This document shows positions 18,101-25,740 of a stretch of 64,000 bases of DNA, one piece after another. The translations under genes and the position numbers were made by a program. The notes under the pieces are model-generated. The model ran no database searches. It saw only the letters and a program-made list of their open reading frames with translations, and had not been told where the DNA came from. Origin of the DNA: Acetispira formosa (nom. nud.) (GTDB lineage Bacteria; Desulfobacterota; Desulfarculia; Adiutricales; Adiutricaceae); assembly GCA_023525915.1 (NCBI GenBank), contig CP026657.1:4116001-4180000 (forward strand), given 5' to 3'. Position 1 is the first letter of the stretch. Each line of letters opens with the position of its first letter.

Positions 18101-18834
18101 TCGGGTGACATGCTAGCCAAAAGCATTCCGCCGCCGGTGTCGCCAAAATTCACCAAAAACTCACGAAATAACCTGGCCACAGGCCCGGCATCAAAATTCA
18201 AGGCTTCCAGAAAATCTGCGTCTTCGGCCCTCTGAGCCATCATGGAGAACATTTCAGCCTGGAATTGAGGATCAGAAAAATTCCAAAGATTCATCTGGGC
18301 ATGACGGCCATACAGATAATTCCTACCGCCGCGCTTCCCGCCCAACCAGGTTGCCCCGACCGGGTTTGAATAAAGGACCTTTTCCAGTAGGCCAATTTTT
18401 TTAGCCTTGGTGCCCAACAACCGCTGAAAAGCCGGAATGGTCAAAATGTCGGTAGTTTTGGGATACTGCTTAAGAAAATCCCACTGCTCCACTAAGTCTG
18501 AATTTTTATCGGCCAAAACAGGTGGGAAATTGGCACGCTGGTTTTCCGGTAGTCTGGTGATAACGCCCTTGACCTCTGCCAAGGCCGCTGCCGGTTCAAG
18601 ATTTTCGGCCAGTGTGCGGGCTCGGTCAAGGTCTTCTATAGTGGCCGGTCCTGTTGCACGCTCATATCTGGCTTTGTTCTGGGCTTCCATTTCGGCCATA
18701 GTCAGCTTGCTGCGATAGCCAAAGATGCTTTGGAATTTTGGCTGTTCTTCCGCCGGAACACCCAACAAGCTGTCACTCTGTTCAGTTTGGTCATTATTCA
18801 AAGAAGGTTGCATGAGATTCTGTTCATTCATCAT
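12178..18834 (-). CDS. Giant ejection protein (gp16-like position) with zincin-like and large polyvalent-protein domains
   Basis: A 2218-aa protein in the position of T7 gp16, the last internal virion protein. The N-terminal 450 residues include Gly/Ala-rich hydrophobic stretches (LLGAAGGGVAGAIAGPG) suited to crossing a membrane. Near residue 830-875, ILFLYAPVKIDNDLFAAQITVKR resembles the LPD3/barnase-EndoU-like domain of polyvalent phage proteins. H976-E-F-Q-H980, with a later AFEQYF near 1033, is a zincin HExxH candidate. Long helical regions follow (residues 1100-1450), and the C-terminal part (FSTFFNATQNIIW... RTALLLALIPAFLEAVI) resembles LPD38. It is expected to be injected with the DNA. 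The domain names are from memory; the HExxH motif is seen directly. Confidence 0.8.
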   Translation of the reverse strand: MMNEQNLMQPSLNNDQTEQSDSLLGVPAEEQPKFQSIFGYRSKLTMAEMEAQNKARYERATGPATIEDLDRARTLAENLEPAAALAEVKGVITRLPENQRANFPPVLADKNSDLVEQWDFLKQYPKTTDILTIPAFQRLLGTKAKKIGLLEKVLYSNPVGATWLGGKRGGRNYLYGRHAQMNLWNFSDPQFQAEMFSMMAQRAEDADFLEALNFDAGPVARLFREFLVNFGDTGGGMLLASMSPEALLGAAGGGVAGAIAGPGSVFTATGGWLKGSSLALAGSAGGANAWEAYLAQPDEMKDEELARRAFFFTAVPSFILERLGAGYMIRGAGPGVRRAIGSAAHSAAPKTAAQITALLAEKSYRGIATRLAVNSVAHTVPEIITEGLQEGPVEVGSRMMSATLYNRAYGGRGYYSSVPKWDEMIESALAGAWQAVWGGSGIGLIGPGAQALAEKRQISTTKLTTGSENATPLTDNQQEEIINYGEEAAVRKLHIDTISRANAELRSQIKSATDIIRNDQELSAEPEVMRGVLERFGEQRAYVNAETLNSLFQSTLENRSPEWENIESGFLAPLGVSVEQLSEAIDNGTDILLDLNGLPEVINNPLWEQVANSLTVEPLQLTEQMRMDLENMGPPTAIVERADADVSQKVRMELENNLIAAGRNKNFARREAAVWSRMAGNLARITGVKADSLINNVTFMRGMLDNSGSRDSLQQAAHIPATDSRVEFRTGMEDLAPVRVIDGGLIDNNITYDQAKLIASAYSQQVVENADLGESIRITNTGIRETLRHRPSQADLKAFEVLLEMLSSGQWVRKDPDIRSGRQSSGILFLYAPVKIDNDLFAAQITVKRRENGELNYYGHSLKKTEGIPAKWSGETESASSPAMESLQNDGNPATWSSEAVLDTTSSSSAMDSQYNFKIIDLLEKVKRRGTRLPDDLSSLYQSESDQGSRGRLDFLADGSLRIVFTEAADASTAIHEFQHTFIKMAQDILSLPLDQIADMEAHNQLKADMETLENWAGIKDGEWTVEAHEKVARAFEQYFMEGKAPVKALKNIFSQMKNWLLKIYESLRNLGEPLSDDVRRVFDRQLATEAELAVESWRNEPTFDTADMYDMDPRAMAEYEAAVTKGREAAKEEIISFRNSEHERMRHQWKREGLEAAKADPRQKRLVEIVQRGGINPQSLAAAGIVAGEINRRRPGIVKKDSKLGIDEMAEEYGFESADDFYQSIISTPSIKELTDAYIFEQEALFERYFDSDSIITDAELDAWEMERNLWARFMGDPGSKYQNRSWRDIKKFIDRKTGIKPIDEIAAQNMADLKASLKAQVRAARSGERAGYGKGLDDGKAKGYKRGGVEGYYAGRNEARAEALEKRLELAVQIKSAAERQREMDKTVAQWQRIIKQKTADIKRPGGILPEYHGQIKNMLSMFGLGKPVSTETDLKSFVNNLEADGLSVAVPDWVLDGNLPVWETGRRAGQRKTWRSLDYNQFTELKNAVTSLLFFGRRQQQVRVNGRLMSEDTAAGDLIKSIAAHNDLASSKNHQELLNEAAAGKSFGRGILDALSGYMSGIIKVETMARRLDGGEYGGTAQKLIYDQINRAYDRATLLTEDIIDNKLKPIIESTIGLKRLRKMRSEKVTIEVAGDSSQNFVLSREQLLVAGLSVGNEQNMRALRNYKLGPDGTPMTDMQYQALLDTLTQEEWSLIQSLWDFMDNEMFPLLNDLTLRTKGVPLAKVQAAPVLTRFGLMRGGYFPLVFDSSMSSRAAQIKETADITTNSPTLFASSPNTRASATVERSGRTYKDLVPKLSFDVLTRSLTENIHDLTHREAVSDVWRIIKREDVREAIGSALGGNYWLQMKRWLQEIARPEQVGDSGMARILRKFRGNTSAAAMGLKVSVMICQGTGISQSAQKLGAAWTAVGIKEFYGMPDHIRQVKAMIDSKSVQMKNRIKGSYDRDIKDALTTHSPLQESLGEKMTEHMFKGIAVLDLAATYPVWLGAYLKATKEGKNEADAVSYADAIVRTTQPTGASKDLSYAQRGWGFGEAGKLITMFSTFFNATQNIIWEQFHQTKGDFKKGNYLKGTYQAGRTALLLALIPAFLEAVIKEGWPDDEEDWNDIAKNATSYTVGGMPVVKDAISYFLGNSYRFQPAPILGSMESMLKAPGGVVDIAEGETIKGVSRILRGVGPVTGLPTSQITTTLKGAEDWDDNEGFEAFYRLLVRESPK

Positions 18835-21502
18835 TTTTACCTCTGGCTTTAAACCACTGGTGAGCGATGGGTGCGGTCATAGGATTGGTCCTCAAACCGG
18901 CCTTTATGGTGGGGGTAAAAGCTTCACCCGCTGCCTGGCCCCAGCTTTTGGATTCTGATTCATCAACTTTATTTTTGTTTTGATTTGGAGCAACTATTGG
19001 GCCGATATCCAGTTTCAATTGCCCATAGCCCTTATGGCCCGCGCCATAGCCCTTATAATCGTGGAAGTCAAACCATTGCCCATAATTGTCATTGTAAATG
19101 TGACGAACATCAGAAATGAATCCCGACAATTTGTCTGGCGGCAGATCAGAAGCATAAATGGCTAAGGCATGAAAGAAATCTCCATTGTTTTTGTCAGCCA
19201 AGGTTTTTAAGATTTCAGTGGCCACTCGCACATTTTCCCTGACATCGAACATGGTCTCCTTATTCAAGCCCAGTTCCTCGGCAGTTTTCAAATCCAGCTG
19301 CATCAAGCCTACTCGGCCGGGAGATAGTTGACCATTGGCAAACTTGTCTCCACCGCTGACCGCCTGGGCCACGGCAAAGATAAAATTGGGGTCCGCATTA
19401 AAGGAATTGCCCATCTCCTCAAAAACTTCTTTTTCCGCCCACAACCGCCGATCAACACTGTCCAACGTAACCAGACCCTTGCCAGGCCATTGCTTAGCCT
19501 CGGGAGCAAAAACTTCTCGGATAGGTTTCCCCTCTGTCCTGGCCCGTCCAGCCCGATCGAAGTTTATGGATGTTTCAGGCAAGCCACTTTGTCGGATGAT
19601 GGTGCGATCCTGTTCATATTCAACCTGATTTCTGACCGTGTCACTAGCGGAATACTTGGCCGAAGCTGAATATTCGCCCTTAAGAAAATTGTTATTCTGG
19701 AGCATGTCCGCCAATAGGCCTGCCAACTCCGGGCTATCTGCTGAAAGGTGTCGTTCTGTGGCAAACTTTATGGCTTTTTGTTTAAATATAAACCTGTCCG
19801 CCGGTTGCTTGATAAGGCCGGTGTGGTAATTGAGATAATTATCGACCTCTGTATTCAGTCTTCCAGCTTCCTTTTCCACATAGGTCATAAATTTATTAAA
19901 ATCAGAACGATCAAGAAAGTCCCAAGGATCATATTCTTCCTGGCCCACTTTCTGCGGTGTGGCAAGCCAACGCAGGAGCCCACTCCGTGTTTTGGGAATG
20001 GCGCCGGTTTCGGCTGCCGCATAAAACTCGCTTTCTAGGGCTTTTTTCGTATTCGTTTGAATTCTCCCCATATTCCCTGCCTCACCTCTGGCCACCTTAC
20101 GCCAAAACAACTGTTCATCATATGGCAGCGTCTTGAAATCCGAATCTTCTAGCAGTAGCCCCTCAGTCAGTGTTCCAGCTAAATCTAATTCTTGATATTT
20201 CTGTATAACAGCTTCTTTATTTGCTATAATTCTGGCATCCATTGCTGCATTCATTGCTTTTTGCATCGCGGCCAAATCCCCCAAAGGCATAAGCCCGCCA
20301 GCCTCAGTGCCGTCGCCGCCGTCGCCTATGGCGGCCAGATTTTTGAGGACGGTCGGTGCGTATGCCTTAACCTCTCTCTGTTTATCCGGGTTGATATTAG
20401 AGGACCAGCGGCCCGTCTTCAGGCCCTGGACGGCCCCGTCGCCGCCGTTGTAGGCGGCCAGGGCATCCGGCCAGTTGCCGTACTGCTGGTAAAGTTGACC
20501 GAGCAACTTGGTTCCGGCCATGATGGAATTGTTGGGGTCGCTTCGGTCGCCGGTGAAGCCCAGCCCGTTATAGGTGGACTGGGTGACCTGCATCAGCCCG
20601 CGCACTCCGGTTTTGGAGACGGCCCCAGCGTCAAAGCCGGATTCGGTCTTCATCACCGCCAGAATCATATTGGCCGGTACCCCAAATGTTTCGGAGGCTT
20701 CGTTGACTGTGTCCATGTATAGCTGAGCGGCGGCCGGAATATTAACTGGACGGCCCATACCTTTAGAGCTGGCGACTGCCGCCCTCTTAAAAATTTCATG
20801 AGCGGCTTCAATGTCGCCGGTGGCCAGTGCATTGTCATAAGCTAGCTTGATATCGTTTATGGCTATCTCATTGGCCTTGGCCGCTATCCACTCCGGTGGC
20901 TTTTCGGGGTGCATACGATTCAGAGAACTTATTTTCTGAGCGGTGTAGCTGCCGACGTTCATCGGGTCAGTTGCAATGGACTGGTCCAGGTGGGCCTGTT
21001 CGGCTTGAAAGGTCTGGTCTTTCCAGGCCCCCAACTGCTGATTGCTGTAATCCCTCATAGCGTTGCCGCCGGAGACGGCCACACTCCCGGCATGCTGCTG
21101 AAGATAGAGAAGTGCCCGGTCGTTGCCGTCCCATTTCTTTTTGAGAGCGTCGGCCTGTTTGGTGTTCCAGGTGCTGTAATCCTGCTCGGCGTTCATGGCG
21201 TTCTTGCCCTGATACTCTTGCTGGTAGTCGTCGATAAATTTCTGTGAGGCGGCCTGATGAGCCTGAACGTCATTCAGAAGTTCGAGCTGCATGATGGTCT
21301 CGCGCTTCTGAAGTTCCTGTTTGTACAGTGCGCCGCCGAGATGGTCCATGCCTTTGGCCAGGTGATTGAGAGCGCCCGGCATGGATTTTTGCCCGGCGGT
21401 CATGAAGTCGGATTCGGAACGGTACTGGCCACCGCCGCCGCCTCTGGCGTTCTGAATGCCCTCCCGGCTGGTGTATTGAATTACGATGGTGTCTCTGGCC
21501 AT
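18824..21502 (-). CDS. Internal virion protein with lytic transglycosylase domain (gp15-like position)
   Basis: An 892-aa ejection protein. Residues 270-395 form an SLT domain: MILAVMKTESGFDAGAVS with catalytic E287, then GVRGLMQVTQSTYNGLG and ALAAYNGGDGAV. It should cut peptidoglycan during DNA entry. A second, weaker copy lies near residues 705-810 (FIFAVAQAVSGGDKF, GRVGLMQLDLKTAEELG, FHALAIYAS); there the catalytic Glu is replaced by Val, so it is probably structural. The rest is helical. It overlaps the start of the giant gene by 11 bp and follows the gp14-like gene. In T7 the SLT domain belongs to gp16, so its position differs here. Confidence 0.85.
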   Translation of the reverse strand: MARDTIVIQYTSREGIQNARGGGGGQYRSESDFMTAGQKSMPGALNHLAKGMDHLGGALYKQELQKRETIMQLELLNDVQAHQAASQKFIDDYQQEYQGKNAMNAEQDYSTWNTKQADALKKKWDGNDRALLYLQQHAGSVAVSGGNAMRDYSNQQLGAWKDQTFQAEQAHLDQSIATDPMNVGSYTAQKISSLNRMHPEKPPEWIAAKANEIAINDIKLAYDNALATGDIEAAHEIFKRAAVASSKGMGRPVNIPAAAQLYMDTVNEASETFGVPANMILAVMKTESGFDAGAVSKTGVRGLMQVTQSTYNGLGFTGDRSDPNNSIMAGTKLLGQLYQQYGNWPDALAAYNGGDGAVQGLKTGRWSSNINPDKQREVKAYAPTVLKNLAAIGDGGDGTEAGGLMPLGDLAAMQKAMNAAMDARIIANKEAVIQKYQELDLAGTLTEGLLLEDSDFKTLPYDEQLFWRKVARGEAGNMGRIQTNTKKALESEFYAAAETGAIPKTRSGLLRWLATPQKVGQEEYDPWDFLDRSDFNKFMTYVEKEAGRLNTEVDNYLNYHTGLIKQPADRFIFKQKAIKFATERHLSADSPELAGLLADMLQNNNFLKGEYSASAKYSASDTVRNQVEYEQDRTIIRQSGLPETSINFDRAGRARTEGKPIREVFAPEAKQWPGKGLVTLDSVDRRLWAEKEVFEEMGNSFNADPNFIFAVAQAVSGGDKFANGQLSPGRVGLMQLDLKTAEELGLNKETMFDVRENVRVATEILKTLADKNNGDFFHALAIYASDLPPDKLSGFISDVRHIYNDNYGQWFDFHDYKGYGAGHKGYGQLKLDIGPIVAPNQNKNKVDESESKSWGQAAGEAFTPTIKAGLRTNPMTAPIAHQWFKARGKNDE

Positions 21503-21510
21503 TGGTCACC

Positions 21511-22131
21511 TCACCCCTTGATGCCGTAAGCTGGCTTGAAAGCATTGTTGACCGTGTAGCCGGCCAGATCGAATTTAGGCGTTTTGGTGCTCTGCCAGGC
21601 GTTGTACTGCCCAAGCCCCTGACCCAGACCGCCCAAGAGGGTGCCGCCCATGCCGATCAACGTAGAAGTGCGCCCGCTGCCGGCCTGTGATTTCTGATAG
21701 TTGGCCCAGCTCTGATTGTTGGCGGCATTGGCCGCGCCCACCTGATACTGCCAGGCGGACATATTCGTGTTCTGGTCGATGATGTTGGCGTCATACTGGA
21801 TTTCTTCCGCGCTCTCACCCAGAAGAGAGAGGCCGCTGCCGCTGTCCATCTCAAAGCCGCTGGCCGCCAGTTGGCTCCGCATTTCGCCCATCTGACGGGC
21901 TCCGCCCCGCATGTGACGGTTGCGCTCGGCCGCGCCTTTGGCGATTTCATTCTGGGCCAGTTGGGTCTGGGAGGCCTGATCGGCGGCGGCTACCTGGGCG
22001 TTATATTCAGCCGACTGTTTAGCGGCGGCTTCAGAGACCTTTTGCTGTTGATACTGGCCATACATACCCACGGCAGTGCCAACGGCACTAAGGGCGATAC
22101 CGGCAACGGCTACAGAACACATGGGGCACAT
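21511..22131 (-). CDS. Internal virion protein B-like (gp14-like)
   Basis: A 206-aa protein: a hydrophobic N-terminal segment (VAVAGIALSAVGTAVGMYGQYQQQK), a long Ala/Gln/Glu-rich helix, and a Gly-rich end. This matches the layout of T7 gp14-type ejection proteins (also called phage 'internal virion protein B'), which insert in the outer membrane during DNA ejection. It overlaps the gp13-like gene by 22 bp and leads directly into the SLT-containing protein. The call rests mostly on position and architecture. Confidence 0.75.
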   Translation of the reverse strand: MCPMCSVAVAGIALSAVGTAVGMYGQYQQQKVSEAAAKQSAEYNAQVAAADQASQTQLAQNEIAKGAAERNRHMRGGARQMGEMRSQLAASGFEMDSGSGLSLLGESAEEIQYDANIIDQNTNMSAWQYQVGAANAANNQSWANYQKSQAGSGRTSTLIGMGGTLLGGLGQGLGQYNAWQSTKTPKFDLAGYTVNNAFKPAYGIKG

Positions 22132-22589
22132 CTCCAGAATTTGAAAAAAGGTTCATAATTAAAGGCAACCGGAGTTTTATCGATGGTGAAGCCGCACCAC
22201 TTCAGCCAGCGGAGCGAGAGACTGTTCCCGGCATGGACATGATTTTCCAGCCGGGTGAACCCTTCCTGCATGCGGTCCACGAAGTCGCGGGACTGGCGGA
22301 TGAACTCCGGGGCCACCCGAATAATATCGTCAGTAGCCAGAAGCCAGGGTATGCCGGTAAAGGTGAGGATGTCGGCGGCCGGGCTGACTCCCCACATGAA
22401 AGCCGGGCGACCTTCAATGAGGGTGGTCCAGGCCCGGACGGAGCTCTCCAGAGAAACCTTCATGGCCTCATGCGGGGTCTGGCTGTTGAGGGCCCAGACC
22501 TCTCGAATATCATCGTCACGCATGTGCTCGGCAATGTGGTCAATGTGTTCCGGCCGGGCGGCGACTATTTCCCAGATACGTTCGATCAT
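22110..22589 (-). CDS. Internal virion protein A-like (gp13-like, DUF2833/GNAT-like)
   Basis: A 159-aa protein with VAARPEHIDHIAEHMRDDDIREVWALNSQTPHEAMKVSLESS, a mid-region GRPAFMWGVSPA, and WLLATDD. The last part, SLRWLKWCGFTIDKTPVAFN, reads like the end of a GNAT acetyltransferase fold. This pattern is the DUF2833 family found at the gp13 site in podoviruses. It may help assembly of the internal core, as gp13 does. It overlaps both neighbours by a few bases, in line with a tightly packed operon. No acetyltransferase activity is claimed. Confidence 0.8.
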   Translation of the reverse strand: MIERIWEIVAARPEHIDHIAEHMRDDDIREVWALNSQTPHEAMKVSLESSVRAWTTLIEGRPAFMWGVSPAADILTFTGIPWLLATDDIIRVAPEFIRQSRDFVDRMQEGFTRLENHVHAGNSLSLRWLKWCGFTIDKTPVAFNYEPFFKFWRCAPCVL

Positions 22590-24652
22590 TTCACATCCAA
22601 TTGCGGCATGAGAGCCAGAATAGTCATAGGGGTGGGGGTATCGGAACGGATGCAGACAGTGGCCACGTTTTCGGCCAGGGAGCGGACAGTGACGCTTTTG
22701 ACCTCTGAGACGGCCCTGGGCGCGTCGCCGTAATTTTCAGTGCTTCGCCACTTCACGTTTTCCAGTCGGTCGAAAGTGACGCCCACTTTGGCGTTGGCGG
22801 TCTGGTGGAAGTGTATGCTGACGCTGTTTATGTATTTTTTGCGGCCGACGCTGGAACCTTCCTGGCCGACAATCTCCACCGGCATGGTCTCCAGATCGGC
22901 CACATACTCAAGGCCGACGATAACCCGGTCACTGGACTGCTCCAGGGTTATAGAGCCGCCGGTAACAATTTTGGATGGTTCTACCGCGCCGCCGGAAAGC
23001 ACCCCCACCAGCATCCCCTCAAGGTGGTCCAGGCCGCGCACGGTCTGTATCTTCCGGCCAGGCTGGTCATAGACCATAGCGCAATCGAGAAAAACGGCCA
23101 GCGAGTAATCGCCATCGATGTATTCGTCGGCCAGAGACTCCATAAAAATGCGGCCGTTACGCTCGACCACAGCGAACAGAGCGTCGTCATGGTCGTCGGG
23201 GATGGAGCAAACAGATATGAAGCGCCCCTGGGTCTCACACCTGTGCCAGGCAAAGACCTGGTGTTCCGGCTGATAGGTCATGCCCAGAAGCACACCGTCG
23301 GAACGCACAGCCCAGACGATGGAGTCCGGGTGCTGCTGATAGGTCCAGCCGGTGACGTGGTAACGCTCCAACAGGTGGGAGGCCATGATAGTGAGATCGG
23401 TGCCGCCATAAGAGTCGGCGCCGAAATCATACTTCAGATCACGCACCTGGGCCCCGGAACGGGCCACATGGAGCACGGTGTTGCCGACAATGATAGATGG
23501 TATCTGGCGGCTGCCAATATAGCTTTGCGGAGTAGCTTTGGCTGTCTTGGCAGTGAAAGCGCCCTGGCTGGAGGATATCTCCCATTCCATCGAAGTGGAG
23601 CCAAACACCAGCGAACGCAAGGCGGCAATCCAGCACATAGAAGAAACTTCAGCGGAGGCGATGGTCAGTTCCAGTGGCGCGTCATCAGTGACGGGGGTGT
23701 ATTGGGCAAAGTTGCCATAATCGCCGCTCTTGCTCATCCAGATAGTTTGTGGCCGGTTAGGGGTGGAGGCAAAGATCAGTCTCTGCTCGAAGAAAGAAAC
23801 CACGCCGGGGTAATCGTTTGAGGGAAATGGGTCTTCATATTTGGGAGCGCCTTCAGAGAGGGAGGCGGCGGCATTATAATCATTATAAGAACCAGAGGTG
23901 GAAGTGGCGAGAAAACCGGGGCGGCCGCCGAATGACGATTTGTAAAGCCTGTATTCGGTAGCGCCGGCAGAGCCCCCCCAACTGACGGCAATATAATCCC
24001 CAGCCTGCCAGTTGTTGGAGGCTGGCCCAGTAATACTACCTCCGCGCGAAAGTTCACTTTCACGGCCGTCTTTGTCCGCGGCGGTCACATAATAGGTGTA
24101 GGGCGTGGTCAACTGGGCTTCACTTAGACTTCCGTCAGACTTTTTGGCCTCATTGTGCATTTCCGCACTGACATAGGAAGGCGCTTTAATCGGCGCTTTG
24201 AAACTCATGGCCTCGAATTCCCATTGAGCGTGACCAAGTCGCTTCAGCTTGTGCGGCGCCACTCCCCAACAAGCCAGAAAGAGCAGGTCGCCGCTCTGGG
24301 CCACACTCAACTGCCGGGCCTGTTCGAGAGTGTAGGGCGTGGCGATTTGATAGACTTCACCCTTGTCATTCAATACCGGGCCGTCGGGTATGAAAACCCG
24401 CATCCACTTTTCGCCCAGGGCCAGACAGTAGGTTTGTTCTTTGTTAAAGGCGAACTTAATCAGCGCCGCTTCTCCCGGCAGCTCATCTAACAGGAGGAAT
24501 CCGGGCCGTTTGACTGCACCGCCATGCGGCTGAATCTTGAAATTAAGGAGTGTGCGGCAGCCCTGCTGGTATTTGGCCAGATCGACCCGTGCCGACAGTG
24601 ATGGCGACAACTCACCGCTGGTAAAGGCGGCCTGTAAGGTAAGGCCGCTCAT
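22586..24652 (-). CDS. Tail tubular protein B-like nozzle (gp12-like)
   Basis: A 688-aa protein of the T7 gp12 type. It opens with LQAAFTSGELSPSLSARVDLAKYQQGCRTLLNFKIQPHGG (given here with natural breaks at TSGELSP and GGAVKRPGF), which is the conserved start of these tail nozzle proteins. Repeated beta blades follow (YYVTAADKDGRESELSRG; LRSLVFGSTSMEWEISSSQGAF). Six copies form the conical nozzle below the adaptor in podovirus tails. It overlaps the gp11-like gene by 4 bp upstream and the gp13-like gene by 4 bp downstream. Confidence 0.88.
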   Translation of the reverse strand: MSGLTLQAAFTSGELSPSLSARVDLAKYQQGCRTLLNFKIQPHGGAVKRPGFLLLDELPGEAALIKFAFNKEQTYCLALGEKWMRVFIPDGPVLNDKGEVYQIATPYTLEQARQLSVAQSGDLLFLACWGVAPHKLKRLGHAQWEFEAMSFKAPIKAPSYVSAEMHNEAKKSDGSLSEAQLTTPYTYYVTAADKDGRESELSRGGSITGPASNNWQAGDYIAVSWGGSAGATEYRLYKSSFGGRPGFLATSTSGSYNDYNAAASLSEGAPKYEDPFPSNDYPGVVSFFEQRLIFASTPNRPQTIWMSKSGDYGNFAQYTPVTDDAPLELTIASAEVSSMCWIAALRSLVFGSTSMEWEISSSQGAFTAKTAKATPQSYIGSRQIPSIIVGNTVLHVARSGAQVRDLKYDFGADSYGGTDLTIMASHLLERYHVTGWTYQQHPDSIVWAVRSDGVLLGMTYQPEHQVFAWHRCETQGRFISVCSIPDDHDDALFAVVERNGRIFMESLADEYIDGDYSLAVFLDCAMVYDQPGRKIQTVRGLDHLEGMLVGVLSGGAVEPSKIVTGGSITLEQSSDRVIVGLEYVADLETMPVEIVGQEGSSVGRKKYINSVSIHFHQTANAKVGVTFDRLENVKWRSTENYGDAPRAVSEVKSVTVRSLAENVATVCIRSDTPTPMTILALMPQLDVK

Positions 24653-25221
24653 AATTCACCGCCTCTGGACAGAACCCACTTGCTCCGGGGGTAGACCGGC
24701 AGGGACTGATTTAGATCGCGGGCGATAGCATCAGCGATAGTAATTTCATAGTTCTGCAGGCAGTATTGCTGCATCTGCTTATCGTTGACCTTGGAGGTGG
24801 CCAGAGTGGCCGCCAGTGCCCACGATAGGGACGTGGCAAAAGCTGGCGGCCACCGGCGCGGGTCTTCCACCCTTGTAACATAAAGCAGAGTGGGCGGGCT
24901 GGTGCTGGTCAGAATATCTATACCCTCAATCACGAAAGTACCGCCACTAAGCAATTCAACCGCCCGGAGGCAGTCTGTGGGCAACCCGTAACGATAAATA
25001 TAGTCCGGCCGGTCGGACTCTCCTTTCAGGGCCAGAGCCTGCGACTTCAAGGCAAAGCTCCAGTCATGGCGGGAGAGCGCCTCATCGAGTATTTCAGGGA
25101 AGTTGTTATTGCACAAACGGCCCAGGGCGCTGTCTTCCCAGGTTGATTCGACGCTCTCAAGCTGTTCGCCGCCCAGTCGGGCCAGAGCCTGATTATAGAT
25201 GGAGACGACTGACCGGGCCAT
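24649..25221 (-). CDS. Tail tubular protein A-like adaptor (gp11-like)
   Basis: A 190-aa protein with the conserved opening SVVSIYNQALARLGGEQL, then EALSRHDWSFALKSQALAL and YRYGLPTDCLRAVELL. It matches the T7 gp11-like adaptor that forms the ring between portal and nozzle. GAGG stands seven bases before ATG 25221. It lies between the cement protein and the nozzle gene and overlaps the latter. Confidence 0.88.
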   Translation of the reverse strand: MARSVVSIYNQALARLGGEQLESVESTWEDSALGRLCNNNFPEILDEALSRHDWSFALKSQALALKGESDRPDYIYRYGLPTDCLRAVELLSGGTFVIEGIDILTSTSPPTLLYVTRVEDPRRWPPAFATSLSWALAATLATSKVNDKQMQQYCLQNYEITIADAIARDLNQSLPVYPRSKWVLSRGGEL

Positions 25222-25230
25222 TGGCGGGCC

Positions 25231-25629
25231 TCACTGACCGGCCGTGACGTCGAAGAGCAGTCCTGCCGCCAGCTCACCGTCAGCCAGAGCGCCGGTGACG
25301 GTGTAGTTGACTCCCACATAGCGCTTCATACCATGAGGCATTCGGGCACTGACCATCTTCCCCCCGGCGGTCAGCCGCTCATTCGTGACGGGATATGTGG
25401 CCACCGTGACCGGGGAGGCCAGGGCGGTCTTACCGGCATTCAGTTCATCGGAGGTCTGAAGCGTGACCGTCATGGTGCCCGCGCCGGTGTAAGGCGAGCA
25501 CATAACCAACAGACTCAACTCTTCGGCCGGACCGATGTCGCCATTGCCAAGGTCGACGATGTTGGTAGCCGCGGCGGTGGCGGTCACGGCCTGACCTTCC
25601 GAGAACATATTTTCTTTATCGAGAATCAT
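25231..25629 (-). CDS. Bbp16-like capsid cement protein
   Basis: A 132-aa, mainly beta protein: MILDKENMFSEGQAVTATAA opens it, then LLVMCSPYTGAGTMTVTLQTS and RYVGVNYTVTGALADGELAAG. Such proteins, typified by Bbp16 of phage BPP-1, coat the capsid shell and stabilise it. The start at 25629 is used because the in-frame upstream extension has no ribosome site and covers a hairpin-rich leader. AAAGG lies about 10 bases upstream. It sits directly after the major capsid gene, as in BPP-1-like phages. Confidence 0.8.
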   Translation of the reverse strand: MILDKENMFSEGQAVTATAAATNIVDLGNGDIGPAEELSLLVMCSPYTGAGTMTVTLQTSDELNAGKTALASPVTVATYPVTNERLTAGGKMVSARMPHGMKRYVGVNYTVTGALADGELAAGLLFDVTAGQ

Positions 25630-25740
25630 AATAGAATACCTTTCTTTATGACAGCCGCTTCCCGGCCGTGATCGATCACAGGCGGGTGAAGCAACATCGG
25701 AGAGGATGCGCAAGCATCCGGTGGCCGCGCGGCCCAAGCG
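25630..25740 (-). promoter_or_regulatory. Hairpin-rich gap between capsid and cement genes
   Basis: On the coding strand GGATGC-ttgc-GCATCC follows a GC palindrome (GGGCCGCGCGGCC). Without a T run they are more likely to set mRNA stability or the capsid/cement ratio than to terminate fully. Confidence 0.4.

Noticed and set aside
12178..18834. Idea that the giant protein is an N4-like virion RNA polymerase
   Set aside because: No single-subunit polymerase motifs were found by eye; it fits better as a gp16-position ejection protein.
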